This document shows, one piece after another, positions 41,166-52,005 of a DNA stretch of 64,000 nt; within the stretch, counting starts at the first letter, position 1, and the number at the start of each line of letters is the position of its first letter. The position numbers and the translations under genes were made by a program. Source of the stretch: Rhizomys pruinosus (lineage: Eukaryota > Chordata > Mammalia > Rodentia > Spalacidae); assembly GCA_009823505.1 (NCBI GenBank), contig VZQC01013826.1, forward strand, positions 76,926 to 140,925, in the 5' to 3' direction. Below the pieces are notes generated by a model. It was not told the origin of the DNA. It searched no databases and saw only the letters and a program-made list of their open reading frames with translations.

Positions 41166-42009
41166 TGAAATCAATGTTTTTGGAATGAATAGAGCAGCCT
41201 GTCACTGAGAAATGTCTGTTTTAGATACCTTGTCTTCCATCGGAGCCTGGCTCATTTCATTTACTGATCCCGACACATCAATAGGCTTTTCCCCCGACTT
41301 GCCTTCCCTCTTAGGCCTGGTCTCCTGGATATTGCAGCAGTAGACCTCCAATTTCACCTCTGAATGGTGCAGGCAAAGGCTTGGAAGAACAGAGGAATGT
41401 TTAAGGCTTCGCTGTTGAGGTCAAACCTCAGATCTCTCTCAGATGCTAAAAATGTACAGGCCCCAAAGCCTGCTCCACATCGATGGGTTTCCCATTGCTA
41501 TTGTGAGGGAGAGCAGGCCTTTTACAGCACACATTTGCAGAGAAAACTTGGCACGTCAGATAAAGGTCCACCCAGGCGCCATGACTCATAATACAATGTG
41601 TCAGGTGGGAAATCTTTAAAAATCACTATTTCCTCATAAAGCCAGCTGCAGAAAGCAGAGGCGGAGCTGGGTGGGGGTGGTGCCTGCCAGAGATGGAAGA
41701 GAGGGCCTTGAGGAAGCAGCAGCAGGGGAACTGCAGGCAAGGCCTGCGGGCACCAGAGCTCAGGTCACTGACTGTTGACCCCTCCCCTGGTCACTTCCCT
41801 TCAGGTGCATTCTCTCTCTTGGGTTCTCTTCAATGCACCCCCCCCAAAAAAATAGCACAGATAAAGAGGAAGGGAAAGAAGGAAAATATCTTCAATCTCT
41901 CCACCACTTTATGAAAAACCCAGTTTCTTATACAGAAAGGAGGGAAAGCGATGGGAAATGAAAACTGTTGGCTGAAGTCAATCCTTGCGTATGAGTTACT
42001 TCCCTTATT
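41166..42009. other. Unclassified unique sequence
   Basis: No repeat or exon recognised; an AP-1-type TGACTCA lies at 41582-41588. Confidence 0.4.
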
Positions 42010-42050
42010 GTGGTGACTGAACACATGACCACAGCAACTCAAGGAAGGAA

Positions 42051-42084
<34 letters not shown>

Positions 42085-42500
42085 TGAGACAGCGTCTTCC
42101 TGTAGTCCCAGCTGTCCTAGAACTCACTCTGTAGACCAGGCTGGCCTTGAACTCACAAAGATCCGCCTGCCTCTGCCTCCCAAGTGCTAGGATTAAAGGC
42201 ATGCGCCACCACGCCCGGCAGGAAGGGTTTGTTTTAACTCATGGTTTGAGAGTATGGCACATCATGGCACGGAAGGCACGGCAGTAGAATCTTGAGATAG
42301 CTGGACACCTTGCATGAGCACCAGTGCTTAGACCACTTTCTTTTTATTCAGTCCAGTCCCCATCCCTTAGGATGGTGCAGCCCAGGTTCAGAGTATGGCT
42401 TCCCATCTCAGTAACCTAATCTAGGTATAGACAGACACAGAGATTTGTGTCCATGGTGATTCTAAATCCTATCAAGTTGACAAGCAACATTAAGTGTCAC
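42010..42500 (-). repeat. Rodent dispersed repeat, split by a B1
   Basis: 'tggtgactgaacacatgacc' and 'acagcaactcaaggaagg' lead to the B1; the element resumes with 'ggaagggtttgttttaactc' and ends 'aatcctatcaagttgacaag'. The closing words match the antisense end of the family at 40425-40845. Confidence 0.6.
42054..42219 (-). mobile_element. B1 SINE inserted in a dispersed repeat
   Basis: Antisense B1 with a TTTTG-repeat tail; head 'gcgccaccacgcccggc' is close to consensus. AGGAAGGG lies at 42046-42053 and 42220-42227, a short target duplication. Confidence 0.95.
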
Positions 42501-42629
42501 AGCTTGGTGCTTATTGTTACTTTATTGTCCTTTCTTTCCCATTTGCCTGTAAAATCAAAACAACCCAACAAGGGAATGGCGAAACTGGACAGACAAAGAA
42601 AGGGGTTGGGTTCTGGCACTCTTGGTAGG

Positions 42630-42725
42630 AGACCTCAAACAAGGCACTTCCTGCCTTGGCTTATGGCTCAGTTTCCCTGTCTGTAATACAGATAGAGGTA
42701 ACAAACGTGAAGAAAGCACCCTACC
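42630..42725 (+). mobile_element. MIR-like fragment
   Basis: 'ggctcagtttccctgtctgt' and 'aatacagatagaggtaac' resemble the MIR core. Short. Confidence 0.55.
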
Positions 42726-43596
42726 TGCTCTGAGCCCACAGGGACATCTGTGATGGAGTCTAGTGCTGGGCTGCATAATCTTTCTCAATGGAACTCCCGG
42801 CAGCTGTCACCAATGGGTGGGAAGGAGTCAGAGCTGGGGATAGAAGGCCCGGGCCCTTAGTCAGTCATGCCGTAGGTTCATTGTCAATCACATCAGGAGC
42901 CCCGTACTACAGAAGGTGCTAGCTAATAACCATCATTAAGGCTGAGTTCCTGCAAGCTTCACACCAGTGGAAAGAATGCAGTTTCCCCTTCTTCCACCCT
43001 CACCCCTCCCAAAGCTCACACTGGACACCCTCCTGAAAACCCAGCAGGCGGGTACCTCGCGCTGCTTGGGAGCTGGGGTTTCTGGTTTTTCCACTGTGGT
43101 CCCTCCCAGACGTTGGCAGCCTCAGAGGCCCCTGGTCCTTCTACTATCTATGCCCCCCACACTACAGCCCTCAAAAAAAATCTGTCATGATCATGTTCCC
43201 CATTCCTCATTGCCCCCTAGCCACGCTGTGTTTCACGCGGGTGGAGCAGACATTCCTTCATAGACTCTGGGTCCTATATTGTAGTTCCTGGCTTTCCTCA
43301 GGGAAATGGGTCCTGTGGGAGCAGCCTGCAGGCTCAAGCTGCATGGGGTGCAGTCCGGGACTTGAGGGACTGGACAGAAGCTGCATCCTCTCCTTTCTTG
43401 AAGATCAGTGGCTCCTCTCAGCTCTTCCCTTATCTGATGGTGACAGTGGTAAGGGTGGAGGAACCCGCGAGCAATGAGTACCTTGTGGAACCACTCTCCA
43501 GTACACCTCAAGACACCAACCATGATGCTTGCATTTTGACTGAATCTCAAACTAGAGTGCCTGTTATGTAATTCATGCTCAAAATAAATCTGAGAT
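42726..43596. other. Unclassified unique sequence
   Basis: No repeat or exon recognised over about 870 bases. Overlapping frames of about 96-122 codons on both strands show no recognised domain. Confidence 0.45.
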
Positions 43597-43745
43597 GCCA
43601 ATTACAGTGGCGCACACCTTTAATCCCAGAACTCGGGAGGCAGAGACAGGCTGATCTCTGTGAGATCAAGGCCAGCTTTGTCTACAGAGTGAGTTCCAGG
43701 CCAGCTGGGGCTACAGGGAGACCCTGTCTCAAAACAAAATATTCT
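43597..43745 (+). mobile_element. B1 SINE, sense
   Basis: 'gtggcgcacacctttaatcc', 'gggaggcagagacagg', 'gagatcaaggccagctttg', 'gggagaccctgtctc', tail 'aaaacaaaat'. Confidence 0.95.
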
Positions 43746-43934
43746 GGGAATTTGGCTCAGTGTCCCTAAAACCCTGTTCAAGACCCCAAGTGAGAGATGA
43801 GTGGAGGTTTTGCCATTTTTTCAGTTAAGACCCAGAAAGCTGAAGATGTGTATGGTTTCCATTGCTGACTGCCAAGGAGCCAGATGGATGGGAGCCATTG
43901 TGTACACAGACACACCTATGCAAAGGTCTCTGTA

Positions 43935-44460
43935 CTAGTCAGAGCTCCCTGAAGAACGGAATGGCTAGGATGAATGCATAGTATTTGAGGGGAATTTATT
44001 AGATTATGCAATATGGTTAGAGCAGTCGGACGATGGCTGCCTGGTACTGGAAAGGCCAACAATCTGGTAGCCACTCATTCATGAGGCTGAGTGAGTGTCT
44101 CAGCAATCCCAATCTGCTGCTGAAGGCCTGGGGGATTCTGGGAGAACTTTAGTCTTCAGTCCACATCAGAAGCCCAAAGAAGCTGGTTCCAATATCACCA
44201 ACCAAGTGTGGCAGCGAAGGCAGAACGAAGACAGGCCACATGAGCAAAGGAGTGGAAGGCTTTCCTTGTCCCTCACCCTCTCATCTGGGGGCTACCAGAA
44301 GGTAGCTTCCACATTTAGGGTGGGTCCCCCACAAGAGTTACAACAATCAAGACAATCCCCCAGACATGTTCGCAGACCAGACTGATATGGACGGTCCATC
44401 AACAGGACTCTCCCCAGGTTACTCTGAGGTGTGTCAAGTTGGCCTCTAGAACCAACCATC
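43935..44460 (-). repeat. Rodent dispersed repeat, antisense
   Basis: 'actagtcagagctccctgaa', 'ggaatttattagattatgc', 'gttagagcagtcgg', 'gaggtgtgtcaagttggcct' resemble the antisense of a long rodent interspersed family whose ends 'agtcaagttgac' and 'ctagtta' recur at other sites here. Class uncertain. Confidence 0.5.
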
Positions 44461-44663
44461 ACAGGGTCCTTGTCTTTATCTCTGTGGATCTCACATTCCC
44501 ACTGCAGAATCTGAGTTAGGTATGGAGTTCAGATGGAATCACAGAAGTCACAAGGGATGGATCACTGTGAGCTCAAAGCACAATCCTAGGGCGGAAGTAG
44601 CCTGGGGAAATGGACGGCATCCCCTCCCACTCCAGAAAAAGAACCCAAGCAAAAGGCACCAAC

Positions 44664-45020
44664 ATGGTGAATCTTTTTTGTCAACTTGACTAATTTAGAA
44701 TCACCTAGGAGATACACCTCAGGACATGGCTGTGAGGATACCCCTCCCCATTACAAGAGATTTAATTGTGATTGGTAGGCCCACCTACATTCTGTGGACT
44801 GGGGCCCTGGAAGGAATAAAGAAGAGAAAGTGAGCTGAGCCCCAAGATTCATCTAACTCTCGGCTTCCTGCCCCAGGCCACCTTCCACTCCTACTGCCAT
44901 GCCTTCCCACCATGACAGACTGTAACCCTTCAAACCATGAAGCTGGACAAACCCTCCATTCTCTAAGTTGCTTCTGTTAGGTGTTTGTCACAGCAATAAG
45001 AAAAGTAACTAATATGGAAA
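44664..45020 (+). repeat. Rodent dispersed repeat, sense
   Basis: 'ttttttgtcaacttgactaa', 'tagaatcacctagg', 'gactgtaacccttcaaacc', 'ttgcttctgttaggtgtttg' and the end 'cacagcaataagaaaagtaa'. The best-preserved member of the family also seen at 916-1288. Confidence 0.7.
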
Positions 45021-45619
45021 CCACATGACAGACCTGGCCTGGTGGGCACGGAGGAGGCTTGCTGGGATCTCCAATGGCAGGCATTGGATTGCATCAGTGG
45101 AGTGGAGTGAGTTTGTGGAAAAGCCCTGACAACTAAACAGAGATGTCTGAATTTGTGGCAGAGACCATAAGGAATCGTTTCTGGCAATCTGTCTAGAGGG
45201 GTTTAGGGGAAGAGTCTGGCAAGGGTTTATAAGAGAAATTGGAGAAGGACAAACCGTCTGGAAGATTAGTTCAAGGCTTTTATGTACTTCATCCCTGGAG
45301 GAGTTTTCAATTTAATTAGGAAACATGACAGCATGGCTTTGTACATATTATCAGCATATGTGTACATCCTCCCTACAAATTTTTTAAAATGTATTTATCT
45401 GATATTTTGAAGAGGTGATATGTCCACATGGTTTTTTAAATCAAAAACATAGCAAGAGATACACAATAAAGGCTTTCTTCCCACTCTTCTGACTGTCCCA
45501 TCCCAGCCCAGGATGGCATCTCCACCACCACTGCCAATACCAACTGTCATGATGGCCGTGGCTGTGCTTCCATGGGTCACTTAGACAAACTTAAGCAAAC
45601 ATTCATGAGTATTCCTATC
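45021..45619. other. Unclassified unique sequence
   Basis: No repeat or exon recognised. Confidence 0.4.
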
Positions 45620-45880
45620 TCCCCCCCCCCTTTTTTTGTCTTTTTGAGACAGGGCCTCTCTATAGCCCCAGCTGGCCTGGAACTCTATAGACCAGACTGG
45701 CCTTGAACTCACAGAGATCCACCTGCCTCTTGCCTCCCAAGTGCAAGGATTAAAGGCATGCACCACTACACCTGGCTTAAAGGTGGTTCTTAGCTGCCAT
45801 GTGGGTGCTGGGAATCGAACCCAGGTCCTCTGGAAGAACAGTCAGTGCTCTTAGCCACTGAGCCATCCCTCCAGCCCCCT
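45620..45880 (-). mobile_element. Composite SINE: B2 head fused to full B1, copy 3
   Basis: Antisense B1 (45620-45776, after C and T runs) joins the antisense B2 5' part (45777-45880) at 'cctggc' / 'ttaaaggtggttcttagc'. On the minus strand the B2 part ends 'aagaaccacctttaa' and B1 starts 'gccaggtgtagtgg'. The B2 3' half is absent. Junction equals the other two copies. Confidence 0.8.
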
Positions 45881-45939
45881 CATCCCCCTTTTATACAAAA
45901 AGGATGGTATACCATTTAAAACTTCTCAGGATTTGGGTT

Positions 45940-46105
45940 TTTTTTTTTTTTTTTTTTTTTTGGTCTTTTTGAGACAGGGTCTCCCTGTAGCCCCAGCTGA
46001 CCTGGAACTCACTCTGTAGACCAGGCTGGCCTTGAACTCACAAAGATCCACCTGCCTCTGCCTCCCAAGTGCTAAGATTAAAGGTGTGCGCCACCACACC
46101 CGGCA
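45940..46105 (-). mobile_element. B1 SINE, antisense, little diverged
   Basis: About 24 T, then 'gagacagggtctccctgtag' through to 'gcgccaccacacccggc'. Close to the local B1 consensus. A repeated 'ggttttgggttt' flank suggests a target duplication near 45930 and 46106. Confidence 0.96.
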
Positions 46106-46124
46106 GGTTTTGGGTTTTCTTAAA

Positions 46125-46480
46125 AATACACCTGGTGTGATGGGACACAGCTTTAATTTTTTTTTTATTTATTTTTGTATGTGTATGAATGTACTGTCTG
46201 CATGTAGGTTTATGCACCCGTGTCGTGCAATGCCGCAGAGGTCAGAAGAGGGTGTCAGATTCCCCTGGAACTGGAGTTCTCCTGGAATTGGAGTTACAGA
46301 TGGTTCTTAGCCGCCATTTGGATGCTGGGGATCAAACCCGGGTCCTCTGAAAGAGCAGTCGGTGCTCTTAACCGCTAGGCTATCTCTCCAGCCCTGGGAC
46401 ACAGCTTTAATCCCAACCCTTGGGAGGCAGGCAGATCTCTCTGAGATAGAGTCCAGCCTGTCCAAAAGAATAGCTCTTAA
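46125..46480 (+). mobile_element. B1 SINE, sense, split by a B2
   Basis: The head 'acacctggtgtgatgggac' is cut at 46157 and continues after the B2 with 'tcccaacccttgggaggc' and 'aggcagatctctctgagat'. The 3' end is lost in 'gtccaaaagaatagc'. Confidence 0.85.
46158..46394 (-). mobile_element. B2 SINE (17-bp-duplication subtype) inserted in a B1
   Basis: Antisense, T-rich left end, duplicated 'ctccaattccaggaga' / 'actccagttccagggga' on the minus strand, head 'gggctggagagatagcctag'. The exact 17-base duplication TGGGACACAGCTTTAAT lies at 46141-46157 and 46395-46411. Confidence 0.98.
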
Positions 46481-46484
46481 AAGG

Positions 46485-46652
46485 GCTGGAGAGATGATTC
46501 AATAAGTAAGTACAAGCCAGAAGACCTAAGTCCAGATCCCAGCACCCATGTGACAAGCTAACTGTGGCCACTGAGTTGCTTGTAAGCAAGTGTCATGAGA
46601 TGCTGAGACGGGATTGCTAGGGCTTGCTGGCCACCAGCCTAGCTCCAGGTTT
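46485..46652 (+). mobile_element. RSINE/B4-like SINE fragment
   Basis: 'gggctggagagatgattcaa', 'agtccagatcccagcaccca', 'gctagggcttgctggccacc' match the order of the 51447 element. Truncated before its tail. Confidence 0.75.
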
Positions 46653-46654
46653 TT

Positions 46655-46842
46655 CCACATTCTTTTTTATGTGTATACATGTGTGAATAGACATGTATGT
46701 GCCATGTGCACACCATGCCTGTTGTGGCCAGATTCCCCTGGACATGGAGTTCTGGGTGGTGTGAGCCTCCTATCATGCATGCTGGGAGTTAACAGGGATC
46801 ATCTAGAAAAGCAAGTGCTCATCCATCTCTCCACCCCTGATT
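46655..46842 (-). mobile_element. B2-type SINE, antisense, old
   Basis: 'ttttttatgtgtatacatgt' through 'cccctggacatggagttct' to 'ccatctctccaccc'. Diverged. Confidence 0.8.
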
Positions 46843-46844
46843 TT

Positions 46845-47330
46845 TCTACATTTTATGTCAATTGTAAAGTATTTCATTATACAGCAAGCCAGTTCCTTAA
46901 TAAATGGTGTGGTTTTTATGACTTTTCACCCTTATAGATGGTACTGTGAAAAAAAAAACTTATCTTTATATCATTTGGTATATATTGAGTATTGCTTTGT
47001 ATTTTGCTATATACTCAGACTAAAGTAGACTCATTGCACAGAAACTACATGCATTTATAATTTTTCTAGAGGTTTCTGAATTGTCCTCTGCGGAGGTCTC
47101 TCAGTACTAATTTGCATTCCCAACAGCAATACCTAGAATTGCCTGCTTCCCCGTGGCCCTGACAACACATTGGCTTATCACTTTGATGGGCTTTTTAGAC
47201 TATTAGGTAAAATCTTTATGTGGCTCTAATGTACTTTTCTCTTATTATAAGTGAAATTGTACATTTTTTCCCTGTGTTTATGAGCCCAGTGAATCTTAGT
47301 CCCCTTGACTTAGGGATCTGACTTCATCAT
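46845..47330. mobile_element. Old LINE-1 (L1M-type) fragment
   Basis: 'tagaggtttctgaattgtcc', 'ctaatttgcattcccaacag', 'ttgcctgcttccccgtggcc', 'atcactttgatgggc' follow a well-known non-coding tract of old mammalian LINE-1. Orientation not assigned. Confidence 0.65.
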
Positions 47331-47777
47331 TTCTTCATCTCTCCCAGAGCCTTCCCAAATGCCTCACTACAAAGTGGATTTCTCAGTCAAGATTCATAAA
47401 TCCAATAAACATTTGTGTGAGTACATAGATAAATGACCGAAGAAATGTGTGTGCTATTGGGATTGTAAATCTTAGATACGATCCTTCCCCCAAGAAGCAT
47501 GAAAATGATAAGCTTTCCGCTGTTATATAATGAATGTATACACATTCAAAAGGTACCCAGCACACTCTAAAACATGAATAAATTATTTGCTTTAAGCTAA
47601 ACACATGAAGACTCTTACAGGAAATGCATTGTTCATCCCCAGAAAGGGACGAGGAACAGGGGGAACAGAACCTCAAAGCTCTTTTCCATGGGCTCCTTAG
47701 AGAGGTTAGGGCAATTAAGCGGTTGTCTCCACAGGTTGGAGTTTCCCTCTGAGTCTCTTTGTTTCTCTGGGTTTTTT
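47331..47777. other. Unclassified unique sequence
   Basis: Possible scraps of old repeats ('ccaataaacatttgtgtgag'), otherwise nothing recognised. Confidence 0.4.
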
Positions 47778-47792
47778 GAAGGTTTAATTTTT

Positions 47793-47952
47793 TTTTTTTT
47801 TTTTTTTTTGGTGTTTTCGAGACAGGGTCTCCTGTAGCCCCAGCTGTCCTGGAACTCACTCTATAGACCAGGCTGGCCTTGAACTCACAAAGATCCTCCT
47901 GCCTCTGCCTCCCAAGTGCTAGGATTAAAGGCGTGAGCCACCACGGCTGGCT
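47793..47952 (-). mobile_element. B1 SINE with 15-bp target duplication
   Basis: Antisense B1 with T-rich left end. GAAGGTTTAATTTTT occurs at 47778-47792 and 47953-47967. The right copy leads into a B2 tail, so the B1 landed at or just beside a B2. Confidence 0.96.
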
Positions 47953-47957
47953 GAAGG

Positions 47958-48098
47958 TTTAATTTTTAATAATGGGGGCGCAGGAGTGTGGGTATGGACA
48001 CGCGGGAATCTGAGCCCCTGTAGCTGGAGGTACAGGTGGTTGTCAGCTGCCCATGGAAAGTACCCTTAACACATGAGCCATCTCTCAGCCCCTCTGTT
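47958..48098 (-). mobile_element. B2-type SINE, antisense, deleted
   Basis: 'gggggcgcaggagtgtgggt', 'gagcccctgtagctggagg', 'ccatggaaagtacccttaac' (missing the middle of the head region) and 'gagccatctctcagcccc'. Confidence 0.8.
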
Positions 48099-48804
48099 CG
48101 TCTTTTGTGTCCCCATCCCCCAAAGTTCCACAAGCCCCCAAGCTGGGGATGTCTGATCACCCAGTTGCCGCTTTTATGGACTTATGCCGCTTTATGGCAA
48201 TCCATCCTCCTAAGCAAACTGGCCAGCTGTTCATTTTGTGTCATCTTCTGGAAAAGAAGCCAGCCGGAGGTGCTGGGAGGGTGAGAGGCACTGTCAGAAG
48301 GAGAGCAGGTGCTCCCACAGTGCATTGCTGCCTGAAGCGGCTTTCCTCCATGCTAGGCCCAAGAGGAAAGGTACCCAAGAGGAAAGCCCAGCTCAGAGGA
48401 GCCGTGAGCCCTTGGCCTGCTCACAGGCTGCCCCTTCCTTCTTAGAGAGTGACACACCTCCAAGGTCAGCTCCACTGGCTCCCACAGCAGGGCCCAGCAC
48501 GGCCTGCCAGGTCCTGTCAAGGCTGGCACAAAGGCTACAGTCCACATCAAAGAGCCAGGAGGCAGAAAGGGGAAAGAGAAAGAAGAGTGCAGTGGTCTTG
48601 CCTGAAATGTCAGCTTAGAGTCCTGATGTCAGCTGCCCCTTACAGAAAACAATCTCTACAGACTCTGTGACAGGAGTCTAGGAAGATACTGTGGAAATCC
48701 TGCTGATATTTCCAGTAGTCCTGTGGGTGGGATTTGGTGTTTCAAAGAAGAATGCTTATGAAGTGGGGTGTCGCAAACTCCCATCGCTGCTCTGTAATGC
48801 TCAT
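48099..48804. other. Unclassified, relatively GC-rich unique sequence
   Basis: Overlapping plus-strand frames (82-126 codons, 48036-48618) have no recognised domain, and no splice or start context stands out. No repeat recognised. Confidence 0.45.
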
Positions 48805-49227
48805 GTGTGTGGTGTGTACTATACGGTGTGTAGTATGTTATGTATGTATATGTCTGTGTGTGTGGTGAGTGTATGTGTATGTGCAGTATGTGTATGCTAT
48901 GTATGTATAGTGTGTGCTGTAGGCGTGTGGTATGTGTGTATACTGTGTGCTGTGTGGGGTATGTGTGCGTGGTGTGCGTATGTGTGATACAATGTAGTAT
49001 GCTCTGTGTGTGGTGCATGTATGTGGCATGTGTGATGTATGTGTGTGGTGCGGTGGTATATGTTAGGGGGTTGGTGTGTGTGTGTCTCTGTCTCTGTGTT
49101 GTGTGTGTATGTCTATGTGGTATAATACGCTCTGCATGTGGAGTGTGTATAGGGTATGTGTGGTGTATGTATGGTTTGTGTATGTGTTAGTGTGTGGTGC
49201 GGTGTGTATGGTATGTGTGATATGCTG

Positions 49228-49275
<48 letters not shown>
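48805..49275 (+). repeat. Degenerate TG-rich tract ending in pure (TG)n
   Basis: GTGTGTATG-type text over about 470 bases, ending in a pure (TG)n at 49229-49275. Frames of up to 120 codons on both strands are low-complexity artefacts. Confidence 0.97.
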
Positions 49276-49339
49276 GCAATGCCAGGTCAACAAATGACAT
49301 TACAGGATTTCGGCAATTAGCAGTCTGTTCTGTGTGCCT

Positions 49340-49520
49340 TCTATCAGCTCTTCCCATAATACCCTTGCAAAGTACAGAGATGGCCATTTCCATCTTCACA
49401 ACCTGCCCATTTCGTAGACAGGGAGAGACTGGGCTTGGGGAGGTGGAATCCTTGTCCAAGTTCACAGGTACATCAAGAGGCCCTGGGAGGCAGGCTTTGA
49501 CTCAGGCCTTCTAAGTTTCC
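49340..49520 (-). mobile_element. MIR-family SINE, antisense
   Basis: 'acctgcccatttcgtagaca', 'gggagagactgggcttgggg', 'ccttgtccaagttcacagg', 'gcaggctttgactcagg' correspond to the reverse of the MIR core. Confidence 0.7.
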
Positions 49521-50020
49521 AGTATTTGTTTTCTCAAGTTAACTGCAAAGTCAGTTAAATGGAAGGAGTCACAGCATCTGAGAGGTGAAGGAGCATCATT
49601 CTCACTTTCAGCAGCAGAAAACAATCAAGAAAGGGATTTCCTGGATGGATTTCCTGGTCCTCTGCTGGTGAGCAGCTCTCCTACATCGCTCACAAGTGGG
49701 TTGGGTGAGTACCCAGCCGATTCTGCCCCCAGGCAATGGGACACCACAAGTTGGAGTTAGAACGCATCTCTTGACAGCTACCCCAAAGTTTCCTCCTTCA
49801 ACCTTAATTCACAGATCACAACACCAGGCTTTCACGGAGGTACCAAGCCCTGTCAGGTGCCCTCTGAAAGTCGAGAAGCTGACAGCCTGGCCACTTTACC
49901 ATGGTTTGGGGATCAGTTACCAGCATTAGACTATTCAAGAATCTTCTTGATTGCTTTCTGAAATGAAATACAAGTTTTCTAAGATATCCTTCATTCCTGC
50001 AAGTAAGCAGGAAAGTTTTG
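49521..50020. other. Unclassified unique sequence
   Basis: No repeat or exon recognised. Confidence 0.4.
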
Positions 50021-50021
50021 C

Positions 50022-50142
50022 AAGGTGGGGCGCTGCATGCCCCCAACCCTAGCACTCAGGAGGAAGAAATCAGAGGAATGAGACTTCAAGTCCAGCCTGG
50101 GCTACATACTGAAACCCTGTGTCAAAAAAAAAAATTAAGGTG
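50022..50142 (+). mobile_element. Old B1-like SINE
   Basis: 'caaggtggggcgctgcatgc', 'ccctagcactcaggaggaag', 'gtccagcctgggctacatac', 'gaaaccctgtgtc', A-tail. Confidence 0.82.
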
Positions 50143-50368
50143 ATAGGCTTGGAGAGATAGCTCAGCATTTAAGAACACGGGCTGCTCTTACGGACAACCT
50201 GTGATTGGTTCCCAGCACCCACGTGGCAGCTAACAACTGTGCTTAGCTCCAGTTCCCAGGAATCTGGCGCCCTCTTCTGGCTCCACTAGCATTGCAGGAC
50301 ATGGGCACACATATGCATGCAAGCAAAGCATTCACACACAAAATAAAAATACTTTTAAAAATACTCAA
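50143..50368 (+). mobile_element. B2/B3-type SINE, sense
   Basis: 'ggcttggagagatagctcag', 'tggttcccagcacccacgtg', 'agctccagttcccaggaatc', 'ccctcttctggctcc', tail 'aaaataaaaatacttttaaa'. Confidence 0.9.
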
Positions 50369-50374
50369 AGAGTG

Positions 50375-50440
50375 TTGTCAGTAGTAGAGCGTTTGAGAGG
50401 CACATGCAAAGCTCTGAGTTTCATACCCATGTGTGAAAAC
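50375..50440 (+). mobile_element. ID-like SINE head
   Basis: 'tcagtagtagagcgtttgag', 'aggcacatgcaaagctctga' and 'gtttcatacccatgtg' resemble an ID element with its A/B box order. It leads into a purine-rich tail. Confidence 0.55.
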
Positions 50441-50585
50441 GGGGGGAGGAGGGGATGGAGGAAAGCAGGAAGAGGAAGAAGGAAGGAGAAAGAGAAGGGA
50501 GAAGCAGGGAATGGAAGGCAAAGGAAGGAAAGAGAAGAAAGAAGAGAGGAAAGGGCAGAGAGAGAGGGAGGCAGATAGAGAGGGA
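50441..50585 (+). repeat. 145-bp polypurine (GA-rich) tract
   Basis: Almost only G and A. Frames of 66-74 codons rich in Glu, Lys and Arg arise from composition. Possibly the expanded tail of the ID-like element. Confidence 0.95.
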
Positions 50586-51446
50586 TCGACTGAGTCCTTA
50601 CTGCCAGTTACCTCGGTTAGGGATGTCTTCTAGGAAGGACCTCTTAACTAAGAAGGAGCATTGCTTTGGGGATAGTTAACCTAAACACATAATATTTTCA
50701 TTACTTCTTGTATTCCTCACACATCATGACCGATATATAGCCAAAGAGCTTTAAATATTTGAAACTCTTAAAGATAACTTTCTCTTTAAGCATTCCCTTG
50801 CCACAGACCCTCTCCCGGTCCCCGCTGCCTTTCCGATAATAGCTTTTCTGCAGAGTCACATAGAAATAATCTGAAGCCTCTAAGCGACTACACATCTATT
50901 TTTTATTTCCAAAGATTGGATTTTCCAGAGACCAAATAAAGAACAGAAGTGGGAGGCACTGTCCTGGTCACAATCATGGCCCTGGATCAAAACACAAATG
51001 AATTTTCCACAAAGAAAATTATTCATTGAAAAATATGTGCCCTGAGTTTTCTGCCATAGTCAGGAGACCAAATTAATCAGTGAAGCTTCTCACGGGAGGG
51101 GAAAATAAAGCTAGAAGTCAAGTTAGAAATAAATATATCTGGTGTTCAAACCCTGATTTCCATTTCATTTTGACCCATACATCAAGTAAAATCATCCATC
51201 CCATACTGGTGGGAAATGAAGTTTTTCAAGATAAGAGAAATTTGCAGGGGGTAGAAAAAAAAGTTAAAGCTTATCTCTTTTCTTTTCCATTTTAACCAAT
51301 TTTGATAAACATCATTCTAAACCTCCATTGCATACTACCCTGTCAAGGGAAGGAGAGCAGATTATTATACAGTATTTAATCCCTTCTGAACAACACGTGA
51401 GCAGCCGGGCACCCAGAGGCTCAAAGCCAGAGATAAACATGGAGGG
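50586..51446. other. AT-rich unique sequence
   Basis: No repeat or exon recognised over about 860 bases. 50700-51050 is AT-rich and may be a conserved non-coding block; this is weak inference. Confidence 0.4.
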
Positions 51447-51775
51447 CAGGGGCTGGGGAGGTGGCTCGGTGGGTGGGAGGGCTTGCTGTGCAAACATGAA
51501 GACCTGAGTTTGATTCGCAGCATCCATATAAAAAGCTGAACACGGCTGCTGACACCACCGCACACCAGCACTGTGGGGTGGGACAGGTGGATCCTGAGAA
51601 CTCCCTGGCTAGTCAGCCTAGCAGAAACAAGGAGCTTCCGATTCAGTCAGAGACCCTGTCTGAAGGGAACAAGGAGGAGACTGACAGAGGAGGGCACCTG
51701 ATGGTCTGCTCTGGCCTCCATGTGCCAGTATGCATACCACAAACATACACACAACACGTATTAATTAATTAAACT
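51447..51775 (+). mobile_element. B4/RSINE-type composite SINE, full length
   Basis: tRNA-like head 'gggctggggaggtggctcgg', 'gcttgctgtgcaaacatgaa', box B-like 'gagtttgattcgcagcatcc', a B1-like middle ('ccgcacaccagcactgtgg'), 'gactgacagaggagggcacc' and a CA-rich tail to ATTAATTAATT. Confidence 0.8.
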
Positions 51776-51926
51776 AAGACCATGGGTCATCCATTAAATG
51801 AGGAATTGGGGAGGGGGGGCTATGGAACCTGCGGACCTCAGTGTTCCTTACACCTTTGTCACAAATCTACCGAGCTGTGGCTTTTCTGCTAGGTTGAGTA
51901 TGTACCACTTCTCTTTGCCCTGTTTT

Positions 51927-52005
51927 TTCTCTCTCTCTCTCTCTTTCTTCCTTTCTTCCTTTCTTCTTTTCTTTCCTTTCTTTCCTTTCTTTCCTTTTAT
52001 TTTTT
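51927..52005 (+). repeat. (CT)n / (TTCC)n polypyrimidine tract
   Basis: About 80 pyrimidine-only bases of CT then TTCC/TTCT units. Confidence 0.96.

Noticed and set aside
48036..48670. Overlapping 82-126 codon frames in a GC-richer unique stretch as an exon
   Set aside because: No recognisable protein motif, no conserved start context, and no convincing splice-site arrangement. A protein search would settle it.
48690..49300. Cys/Val-rich frames in TG-rich DNA as small membrane or cysteine-rich proteins
   Set aside because: Low-complexity translation of (TG)n in all frames. The same holds for 38049-38544, 52137-52738 and the Tyr/Ile/Leu/Ser frames over the GATA tract at 34267-34717.
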